A DNA stretch of 64,000 nt from Serripes groenlandicus (Eukaryota; Mollusca; Bivalvia; Cardiida; Cardiidae). Location: contig JASEVX010000013.1 of NCBI GenBank assembly GCA_031761405.1, positions 47,128,143 through 47,192,142 on the forward strand, written 5' to 3'. The notes beneath the pieces were generated by a model. The model saw nothing but the letters and a program-made list of their open reading frames with translations, made no database searches and had not been told where the DNA came from. This document shows positions 54,918-64,000 of the stretch, piece after piece. Each line of letters begins with the position of its first letter. Positions within the stretch are counted from its first letter, which is position 1. The translations under genes and the position numbers were made by a program.

Positions 54918-55259
54918 AATGGCCATTTTAAAAGATAAAAAAGTTATTTCTAAAGCAAAATACATTATATATCAAATTTATTGTGTGCCCAATGGCTTCC
55001 TTGGCCTGAAATATGTATATTAAGACACCAAGAATATGAGTCTACTACATATAGTTACAAAGATAAAAGCATTTGAAGAAATGGTCGGCCATTTTGGCGG
55101 CCATTTTGAAAATGGCCGCCACGGTCACCAGGGGGCGCGGCTGACTTGGGTCCATATCTAAAAATTATCAGTAGTGGATGTTTTATATGTGTGCCAAGTG
55201 TCATGCTTTTAACCCAAAGTGCACGATTCTACAAAAAATGGCTCTTAACAGCCCCACTA
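54918..55259 (-). repeat. right terminal inverted repeat
   Basis: Reverse complement of 50516-50844, ending CCCCACTA before TTA. Confidence 0.85.
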
Positions 55260-55262
55260 TTA

Positions 55263-55854
55263 TGAGAGTTTGAAGACTGTGAAGCAAAGATAGAAAAGAT
55301 TACACTCTTAAGACTTATTAATAAGGAGCATCAATCAACCAAACTTGATCAATAAAATGAGATGCGCATCTCTGATTTCCCACAGAAAAAATATTGCGGG
55401 TATGGCGAGATGTGTTAGTCAAGTGACTAACTAGTTGTGTCTGCAATATGACACCACCCACTGATTATGGTTATGCAGAGTAACTCTGATATTCTTTTAC
55501 TATTTCATCTCATTTCAATCTGTGATTTCGACTCAGAGAGTAGATGCCTGATTTTCAAATTATTTCACTGAAATAATTCCAGGATGATCCTCTGCTAAAA
55601 TACTTCCAGCCATGTTTATACATGAAAACAATGAATGTAAAGTTTGCTTTGCCTTATTTCACTAAAGTGGACATGTTTAAAATACTCTCAATAAAGAAAA
55701 TTTACTAGAAATAGTTTAACAGGAATGTTCATAGGAAGAGTACACTCTATCAGATTTCCTTTACTAGTATTTGTCAAAAAGGCTTGACTGCCAGGGGTTG
55801 GGGTTGTGTTGCACTTTATCCATATGCATGTATTTAAAACTGTAAAAACTAGAA
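55263..55854. other. old repeat fragments
   Basis: 55550-55850 resembles decayed pearl core sequence (TTCAAATTATTTCACTGAAA, CTCTATCAGATTTCC, GACTGCCAGGGGTTGGGG). No gene. Confidence 0.4.
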
Positions 55855-56455
55855 ATATCACTGAAGGTGATAAATACCCCCAAAACAGCACCTTGACTCA
55901 AAATATGGCTTACGACTGACCAACAAAAGGGCCATAACTCTGTAAAGTAACATGCAATTGTAAAATCTTTATGATATGCACATCTCCTCTTGGTATAAAA
56001 GCTTCATGTAAAATGTTATTGAATTCCACCCAGTGGTTTGTAAGAAATAGGCCGGACAAAATATGACCAACAACTTAATACGTAAAAGGGCCATAACTCT
56101 GTAAAATATGATGCAATTGTAACCCTTTTAGGATATGCACATCTCCTCTTGGTATAGATGCTTCAAGTAAAATGTTATTGAATTCCACCCAGTGATTTGT
56201 AAGAAATAGGCCGGACAAAATATGGACAAAATATGACCAACAACTTAATAAGTAAAAGGGCCATAACTCTGTAAAATATCATGCAATTGTAACCCCTTTA
56301 TGATATGAACATCTCCTCTTGGTATAGAAGCTTCATGTAAAATGTTATTGAATTCCACCCAGTGGTTTGTAAGAAATAGGCCGGACAAAATACGGCTTCC
56401 GATCAACTGACCGACCAACCGACCGACAGAGTGACTCCTATATACTTTATATGCC
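55855..56455 (+). repeat. GGGCCATAACTCTG repeat, three core units
   Basis: It starts CACTGAAGGTGATAAATACC. Three units of about 160-185 bp contain AAAAGGGCCATAACTCTGTA, CACATCTCCTCTTGGTATA and AAGAAATAGGCCGGACAAAA. A CGACCAACCGACCGACAGAG tract and the end CTCCTATATAC follow. Family of 2618-2911. Confidence 0.85.
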
Positions 56456-56559
56456 GATATGGAAATCTTTAAAATGATTCTCCTTAGAATCTACAGACTG
56501 GATTTGAATCATGGGATTGTATTATGCAAATAGCGATGACTGACACCTTTTCCAATTTT

Positions 56560-57612
56560 TCCATAGTTTCAATAGCCAAATAATTTTTAAATCAGGCAGG
56601 TGCTTTTGGACAAGAAGATTTTTAAAGATTTTACAATGCACATATAAGGAAAACAAGCCCCGCCCCTGGCGGCCATGTTTTTCAAAAGGATCGGATTAAT
56701 TTGAACAATCTTGATAGAAGGTCCCCAAGGAACATTTGTGCCAAATTATCTTTAAATCAGGCCATAACTATTTGACAAGAAGATGTTTGTGAAGATTTTA
56801 CAATGCACATATAAGGAAAATAAGCTCCGCCGCCCCTGGCGGCCATGTTTTTCAATGGATCGGAATTATTTAACAATGCACATAATTATAAGGAAAAGAA
56901 GCTCCGTCCCCTTGCTGCCATGTTTTTCAACGGATCGGAAATAGTTGAACAATCTTCGTAAAGGGTGCCCCAAGGAACAGTTGTGCAAAATAATTTTCAA
57001 ATCGGGCCAGTACTTTTGGACAAGAAGATTTTTAAAGTTTTAACAATGCACATATACGGAAAACAAGCTCCGCCCCCTGGCGGCCATGTTTTTTCAACAG
57101 ATTGAAAATATTTGAACAATCTTAGTAAAGGGTGCCCCAAGGAACCTTTGTGCAAAATTATGTTCAAATCGGGCCAGTACTTTTGGACAAGAAGATTTTT
57201 AAAGTTTTAACAATGCACATATAAGGGAAATAACCTCCGGCCCCTGGCGGCAATGTTTTTCAACGGATCGGAAATATTTGAACAATCTTGGTAGAAGGTA
57301 CCTAAAGTAACATTTGTGCAAAATAATTTTCAAATCGGGCCAGTACTTTTGGACAAGTAGATTTTTTAAGATTTGACAATTTTCCCCTTTTCTGATGCCG
57401 CAGCATCCAAAGTTCTACTTGGAATTAAATTCTTTGAACAACTTTGAAAGAAGACCACCTAAGGACCATTCCTGTGAAGTAATTTTGAAATCTGTCCATT
57501 GGTTTAGTAGGAGAAGTCAATTGTAGGAAATTGTTAACAGACGATGACGCCGGACGCCGGACGGTGAGTGATCACAAAAGCTCACCTTGCACTCCGTGCT
57601 TAGGTGATCTAA
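56560..57612 (+). repeat. pearl-like repeat with GCACATATAAGGAAAACAAG core
   Basis: Five diverged units of about 130-185 bp carry GGGCCAGTACTTTTGGACAA, CCTGGCGGCCATGTTTTTCA and GGTGCCCCAAGGAAC. 3' end GACGCCGGACGCCGGACGG, GATCACAAAAGCTCACCTTG and TTAGGTGATCTAAAAA. Confidence 0.75.
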
Positions 57613-57733
57613 AAAGCCAAGTTAAAAGTGATACAACTAAAATACTGTGTGGAGCAGTCTTAAAAGTCATTCAAATAAAACAAATGTCAGAGCATGCAGC
57701 GGCCATGTATTAACCAGTAAGAAGTCAAATATA

Positions 57734-59618
57734 CAAGAGGGCCAAGATGGCCCTAAATCGATCACCTAATTGATAGTAAATTAGTAGCAAATATTTAACT
57801 GCAAATATCTGGGAAAATTTTATCAGGGAGTGTAAATGAAACTGCAAAGAAGTGGACACTTCTCAAGAAACAGCTTATCAGTAAAGGCCATTTATATCTT
57901 GAAATCTAACAAGAACTTTAATAAGAATGGAATTATAAAGTTTTTGTCATTTTGCACCTTTCCTGATGCCGCCTTGCTGCCCTGTTTTTCAACGAAATCA
58001 ATATGGCTTCAACAGTTTATTTAGAGGGTCACTTAAGGAACATTTCTACCAAATTATCTTGCAATCGCACAAGTAGATTATGGAGGAAAAGGATTTTAAA
58101 ATTTGGGTATTTTTCTCACTTTCTGATGCCGCAGCAACCAAAGTTATCAATGGAATTTAAATCTTTGAACAATTTTGAAAGAGGACCACCAAAGGAACAT
58201 TCTTGATTCGTATTATATTTTCTTAAAAAATCAGACAAACACTTTCATAAAAATGGAATTTTCAAATTTTGTCATTTTGCCCCTTTTCTGATGCCGCCTG
58301 ACTGCCATGTTTTTCGACCAATCAGTATGGCTTGAACAATTTTTATAGAGGGTCACCCAAGGAACATTTTACCAAATTATATTTGAATCTGACAGGCAGA
58401 ATCGGAGGAAAAGATTTTTAAAGTTTGGACATTTTGTCCCCTTTCTGATGCCGCAGCAACCAAAGTTCTCATTGGAATTTTAATCTTTGAACAATTTTGA
58501 AAGAGGACCACCAAAGGAACATTCCTGTGATGTTTTGTGGAAATTGGTCTATTGGAATGGTAGGAGTTGGTTGTCATTTGTAGCTAAAAGTTCAATTTAC
58601 CCCTTTTGAGATGACGCCTGGTTGCTATGATTGTGTAACCAATCAAAACGCCTTAATCAAATTAAATAGAGGATCATTACAGTAAGATTCATATTATATT
58701 TTCTTAAAATCTGACAAGCACATTATAAAAATGGAATTTTCAAATTCTGTCATTTTTCCCCTTTTTTGATGCTGCCTGACTGCCATGTTTTTCGCCCAAT
58801 CAGTATGGCTTGAACAATTTTTATAGAGGGTCACCAAAGGAACATTTCTACCAAATTATATTTGAATCTGACAGGCAGATTCGGAGGAGAAGATTTTTAA
58901 AGTTTGGACATTTTGTCCCCTTTTCTGATGCCGCAGCAACCAAAGTTCTCATAGGAATTTTAATCTTTGAACAATTTTGAAAGAGGACCACCAAAGGAAC
59001 ATTCCTGTGATGTTTTGTGGAAATTGGTCTATTGGAATGGTAGGAGTTGGTTGTCATTTGTAGCTAAAAGTTCAATTTACCCCTTTTGTGATGACGCCTG
59101 GTTGCTATGATTGTGTAACCAATCAAAACGGCTTAAACAAATTAAATAGAGGATCATTACAGTAAGATTCATATTATATTTTCTTAAAATCAGACAAGTA
59201 CTTTCATAAAAATGGAATTTTCAAATTTTGTCATTTTGCCCCTTTTTTGATGCCGCCTGACTGCCATGTTTTTCGCCCAATCAGTATGGCTTGAACAATT
59301 TTTATAGAGGGTCACCCATGGATCATTTCTACCAAATTATATTTGAATCTGACAGGCAGATTCGGAGAAGATTTTTAAAGTTTGGACATTTTGTCCCCTT
59401 TCTGATGCCGCAGCAACCAAAGTTCTCAATGGAATTTAAATCTTTGAACAACTTTGAAAGAGGCCAACCAGAGGAACAGTCCTGTGATGTTTCACGGAAA
59501 TTGTCCTTGGAGTTTGGGAGGAGATGATGTTTAAAGCTAAAAGTTAACGCCGGACGGACGACGGACAAAAAGTGATAGGAATAGCTCACCTGAGCCTTCG
59601 GCTCTGGTGATCTAAAAA
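57734..59618 (+). repeat. pearl-like repeat with 480-bp tandem core
   Basis: 5' end ACAAGAGGGCCAAGATGGCC then ATCACCTAATTG, as at 43096. A unit of about 480 bp recurs: ATCTGACAGGCAGA is at 58387, 58866 and 59346. 3' end ACGGACGACGGACAAAAAGTG, AGCTCACCTGAGCCTTCGGC and TCTGGTGATCTAAAA. The short ORFs here repeat with the unit and are not genes. Confidence 0.85.
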
Positions 59619-59918
59619 TATGTACAATGAACATTGAATAATCTCACAAAGTTATCAATCAACCATGAAGCTCAGCCACACTGTTACAATCTACACTCAC
59701 ATTTTAGATCCTCATAACAATAAAACATGGTAACATGGCAAGTGTTGTTGCAAAATACAAAATGAGAGCATACTGTATGGATAATTCAGGAGTACTGGAA
59801 AATCCTGATATTACTATATACTTTACCTATTGTTTTGACAAATTAAGAAATCAAACGGTTTTCCAATCAATCAAGAATCAGTATGGACACAGCTATGCAT
59901 AGAAAGTAGGTACAGTTA

Positions 59919-61115
59919 GGTTAGGGTTTGAATGTTGACACACCTAGGTCAGGACATGAATATTGACACAATTAGGTCAGGGTTTGAATGTTGACACAAC
60001 TAGGTCAAGGTATGAATGTTGACACAACTAGGTCAGGGCATTAATGTTGACACAGCTAGGTCAGACTAAGGAATGTGGACACACCTAAGTCAATGCATGA
60101 CACAACTAGGTCAGGTTTTGAATGTTGACACTAAATCAAGGCATGACTGTTGTCACAGCTAGGTTACTGCATGAATGTTGACAAAATTAGGTCAGGGCAT
60201 GAATGTTGACACATCTAGGTCAGGCATGAATGTTGACACAGCTAGGTCAGGGCATGAATGTGGACACAGCTAGGTCAAGGCATGACTGTTGACACAACTA
60301 GGTCAGGGCATGAATGTGGACACATCTAGGTCAAGACATGAAAGGTGACACAGTTAGGTCAGGGCATGAATATTGACACAGTTAGGTCAGGGCAAGAAGG
60401 TGGACACATCTATGTCAGGGCATGAACATGGACATACCTATGTCAGGGCATGCAAGTCGACACAACTAGGTCAGGGCATGAAAGTGGACACATCTAGGTC
60501 AGGGCATGAAAGTAGACACATCTAGGTCAGGGCATGGACACATTGAGGTCAGTGCATGGACATGGACACATCTAGGTAAGGGCATGGACATGGTCACATC
60601 TAGGTCAGGGCATGTACATATCTAGGCCAGGACATGAACATGGACACATCTAGGACAGGGCATAAACATGGACATATCTAGGTCAGAGCATGGATATGGA
60701 CACATCTCGGTCAGTGTATGGACATGGACACATCTAGGTTAGAGCATGGACATGGCTAGGACAGGGCATGGACACTTTTAGGTCAGGGCATGGAAACATC
60801 TAGGACAGGGCATGAATAGTGATACATCTAGGTCAGGGCATAAAAGTTGGCACAGTTAGGTCAGGGCATGAAAGTGGGCACAATTATGTCATGAAAGTTG
60901 ACACAACTAGGTCAGGGCATGAAAATGGGAACACCTATGTCAAGGCATGAGTGTGGACAAAGCTAGGTCAGGGCATGAACATGGGAACAGCTAGGTTAAG
61001 GCATGCATGTGGACAAAGCTAGCTCAAGGCATAACGGTGGGCACAGCCAGGCCAGGGCATTACATTTGACAAAGCTAGGTCAAAGCATTGAAGTGGACAC
61101 AGCTAGGTCAGGACA
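59919..61115 (+). repeat. minisatellite of about 28-30 bp units
   Basis: Around 40 degenerate units of the form GTTGACACAACTAGGTCAGG followed by GCATGAAT. The middle shifts to GGACACATCTAGGTCAGGGC and the distal end to GGACAAAGCTAGGTCAGGGC, so variants are clustered. No start or stop structure. Confidence 0.9.
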
Positions 61116-61189
61116 TACTCTATATGTAAAAGCAAATGAATAGATACATACATTTAAATATATAGAATTTAAAATGTCAAATTTCCTAA

Positions 61190-62430
61190 GTCAATCAAGG
61201 GCCATAACTCCATATTTAGGTTACAATATTATAGATTTATCCAACCTAATTGTGGGATGGTCCTTAACAATTGTATGAAGTATGAAGTGATTTGAATGAT
61301 GGGTATTGAAGATATAAATGAAAATGCCGACTTGCCTTCAAACATTAACCGAACCCCGACACCGTGGCGAGTAGTAAAGTCCTTTATCATTATTCTTTGA
61401 ATAGTCAAGCTAAAAACAAAACTTTAACATTGAGCTTAACGCAAATGATAAAACTGACCGAGTCCAAAAATAGCAAAACCTTAACAGATGTTTGACACCA
61501 AAACCCGTTTGATATGTTGAAAAACTGTATTTGTTAAATGAATGATCACAATTAGAAATGAATGTAACTAAAATTTATGAATTGATCTCAAATTCTCAAA
61601 ATCAACAAAAAATCATGTTTTTACCCAAACATGAAGGTCACACGCAGCATCTTCAACATACAATGTAAAGAAAGGTATTATATGTAATTATAGTCCAAAT
61701 ATGAAAGCCCTAACACAAGTTCTTATTGTGAACAAACAAAATTAAAATGCCAACTTGCCCTAAAACTTTTACCACCCCAAATCATGTTTTTTACCCCAAA
61801 AAGAAGGTCACACTCAGCATCTCCAGCATACAATATATGAAAAAGGTTATAAGAAGTATATATTCAAATATGAAAGCCCTAGCACAAGTACTTATTGGGA
61901 TAAAGTGAAAAAAAATGAAAATGCCAACTTGCCCTAAAATCTTAACCACCCCAAACCATGTTTTTTACCCCAAAAAGAAGGTCAAACTTATTATCTTCAA
62001 TATACAATGTGAAGAAAGGTAATATATGTAATTATATTCCAAATATGAAAGCACTAACACAAGTTGAAAATGCAAACTTGCCCTAAAACTTTAACCACCC
62101 CCAAATCATGGTTTAACCCAAAAAAGAAGGTCACATTCAGCATCTTCAGCTATCAATGTGAAGAAAGCTATAAGATGTAACTATGTTCCAAATCTGAAAG
62201 CCCTAGCAGAAATACTTATGAATGAAAATGCTAACTTGCCCTAAAACCTTTACCAAACGCCGCTGCCGCCGGGGCGAGTAGTAAAGCTCTCATTATTTTT
62301 CGAATAATTGAGCTAATTACCCATATTTATAATTATTATCATATTAAATTGAGTCTAAAAATTATGAGACAGACAGGGTGATTCCTATATACCCCCTTCC
62401 CCCCAAACTTTGTTTGCGGGGGGTATAACA
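61190..62430 (+). repeat. repeat with 160-bp core (CCAACTTGCCCTAAAACTTT)
   Basis: Four units between 61600 and 62260 share TTTTTTACCCCAAAAAGAAG, GGTCACACTCAGCATCTCCA and ATATGAAAGCCCTAGCACAA. GGCGAGTAGTAAAG occurs on each side (61366, 62273). The right end ATACCCCCTTCCCCCC / GCGGGGGGTAT is an inverted pair. Confidence 0.8.
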
Positions 62431-63201
62431 ATAGCACCACCTGCGGGTGCCTGAAACTTGTCTTATATTAACCATTTAAGGTTTATTTTATTTATATAAA
62501 AAAACTTCAAATCGGAATGAATATTTACATATTATAATGACCGCACACAACTGCTATTTTTTCAACATGATTAACTGTGTGGAAATATATCCAATTTCAT
62601 ATACATGATAAGGAAGATCTTTACGTCGGATGACTGTCACAATCAGTCAAAAGCATAAGCTGAGCCTTGTGTGTATGGACATGCAAATCATAATGTATCA
62701 GGGTAGTGAGGGTACTAAATGTAAAATGTAGTTATAGATGATTTTTATGTAACAGTGACAATGACCTTGTCCAAACACACAATTCCATTACTGATCTTAA
62801 ATAAATACTTACTACAAACAAAATATGGTTAAAAGAGAATTTCGGAGAATTTTCGTATATCATCAAAATCAATATTTACAACAATCATATAAAAAAAGTT
62901 TGGTTAAACAATCATTAATAATCAACAAAGTTTACTTTCAATTAAAAGTGGTTAACTTTTAAACTGCTTTCCAATTTCATCGACCGTATCTAGGGTGGTT
63001 GCTAACGCATGACGTAATCTGCACCTGTCCCCTGTGTAGACTGTAGGACCGCGTGTCGTGTATTGGAATCTGACAGGATGTGTATTTACAATTATAAGTT
63101 AAATATGACTGAATTATATGAAGTGTTCTTTACGGTTGGAATAATAAAACTTAAACTTAATCATATTTTTAACAAAATAAATAAATACTCTTTTCTTTAT
63201 T
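62431..63201. other. AT-rich interval without recognised features
   Basis: No reading frame, RNA gene or repeat that I can support. Confidence 0.45.
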
Positions 63202-63329
63202 AAAACGTAAATGTTGCGTAAAATTACAATTGCTGCAATTTGCGTTTTAAATGAAAAAAAAAGTTTCATCTTCGCAATTTGCAGCAATTGAATTGTAATT
63301 GAATGTAATTTTACGCAACATTTACGTTT
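63202..63329. repeat. fold-back element
   Basis: AAAACGTAAATGTTGCGTAA (63202) pairs with TTACGCAACATTTACGTTT ending 63329. The stem continues with AATTACAATTGCTGCAATTT and its complement, with a short TTGAATGTAATT-type insertion in the right arm. Confidence 0.8.
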
Positions 63330-63766
63330 ATAAGCTTTTTTTTTTCATATGCAAAACATTTATTTCAGTAATGTATTCCACTTCTTTTATGGCAACTTTT
63401 GTAAAAAAAATGGTAAAAATTTAATATTTCCTGAGAGTAACCTCAAAACCACTGAAATTGGGGTCAAAATGGACCCTCGACTAATGACCGAAGTAGACTA
63501 ATAGCCGAGTATATACGGTACATTAAGTCAACTGTAACTAAAGGTATTGAATATATTCACGTTTTCTTATTTTTAGTTACAGTAACCTTGACTCCCAAAA
63601 ACACAATCGGATTAAACTTTAAAGATATTCATAATATGATGAAGAGCATTGTATTTCTATTGTTTGGAAAAAAATTGAAATCAATATAACAAAAAAGAAG
63701 AAACTATGTCAAACTCTCAAAATACATCAAATTCTCAAAATCAACAATATTCCACCAAAATTGATA

Positions 63767-63975
63767 CTTCTCACACCAGTACTCCACACAACAATCTTCC
63801 CAATCAACTGGCTGCTTTTCCACATAGACTTAGCCCATTGGTGAAAGACGAATGACGCATGTCGCAATGACTTTTGTCAAACCTCGGAAAGAAAGTTGGC
63901 CAAGTCGGGATTCGAACTCACAACCCCTGGATTGACAGTTGCGTTGTTACCGAATGAGCTACCGGGACTCGACAA
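63767..63975 (-). mobile_element. tRNA-derived SINE
   Basis: Plus-strand order: CTCACACCAGTACTCCACAC, CAACTGGCTGCTTTTCCACA, GACTTTTGTCAAACCTCGGA, GGGATTCGAACTCACAACCC (B box) and GAATGAGCTACCGGGACT (A box). The best preserved tRNA-like head of this SINE family in the window. Confidence 0.85.
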
Positions 63976-64000
63976 AATAATAGGTTTAACAGTTTCCATG

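Larger units (their letters stand above)
50516..55259 (+). mobile_element. Academ-like DNA transposon, structurally complete, decayed
   Basis: The ends TAGTGGGG (50516) and CCCCACTA (ending 55259) lie inside TTA on both sides (50513-50515, 55260-55262), a 3-bp target duplication. Terminal inverted repeats of about 330 bp include GTGCACTTTGGGTTAAAAGC, CTTGGCACACATATAAAACA and GATATGGACCCAAGTCAGCC on both sides. Between them lies one transposon-type reading frame on the plus strand (about 50.9-54.6 kb), broken by stops, frameshifts and a SINE. Three-base duplications and an XPG/FEN-like nuclease are features I recall for the Academ superfamily, hence the label. The alternative is an unclassified superfamily. 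The element cannot be autonomous in this state. Confidence 0.75.

Noticed and set aside
59919..59935. TTAGG / TTAGGG telomere-like bases at the start of the minisatellite
   Set aside because: Only two adjacent units occur, followed by the 28-30 bp repeat; there is no telomeric tract.

Overview
This is a window of animal nuclear DNA, most likely from a bivalve mollusc. It is AT-rich and intron-bearing and has no bacterial-style gene order. It is packed with repeats that I associate with bivalve genomes: palindromic elements ending in GAGAAAACCAACA, tRNA-headed SINEs, and pearl/Helitron-like repeats with GGGCCATGATGGCCCT and GGTGAGCTAAAA ends and tetranucleotide tails. The species cannot be named from this alone. 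Only one cellular gene looks intact.

Layout. 1-14 kb: a dense field of about 200-230 bp MITEs with CCCTTTCCCTCATA ends and TTAA target sites (piggyBac-type by structure), diverged relatives and SINE remnants. Two sister DNA transposons at 4.45-6.20 and 6.24-7.72 kb share CCCCTGTGAAATG ends. 14-18 kb: mostly gene-empty, with a hAT-like MITE and a SINE. 18.2-21.8 kb: an LTR retrotransposon with two LTRs that look identical and no coding capacity. 21.8-24.7 kb: fold-back elements and a hAT transposase fragment. 25.2-27.65 kb (minus): a three-exon dienelactone-hydrolase-like gene of 228 aa with its catalytic residues in place; its introns carry MITEs and a SINE. 28-34 kb: SINEs, diverged tandem repeats and a tandem MITE array. 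35-48 kb: pearl/Helitron-like repeats. One of them splits a C2H2 zinc-finger ORF (39.4-42.6 kb, minus) of about 21 fingers, and removing it restores the frame exactly. 48.7-50.4 kb: a small split ORF and a 156-bp tandem repeat. 50.5-55.26 kb: a decayed but structurally complete 4.74-kb DNA transposon. 55.8-63 kb: more tandem-core repeats and a minisatellite of about 1.2 kb.

The most notable unit is the 4.74-kb transposon. It has a TTA target duplication, terminal inverted repeats of about 330 bp, and a broken ORF. The ORF reads as an N-terminal Cys/His segment, a conserved middle region, a region with FEN/XPG-like acidic motifs, and a C-terminal cysteine-rich CXC-like tail. It best fits an Academ-type element. 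Its ORF is interrupted by a SINE with a perfect 13-bp target duplication. The region records layered, nested transposition: SINE in MITE, SINE in transposon, repeat in zinc-finger gene, repeat in repeat.
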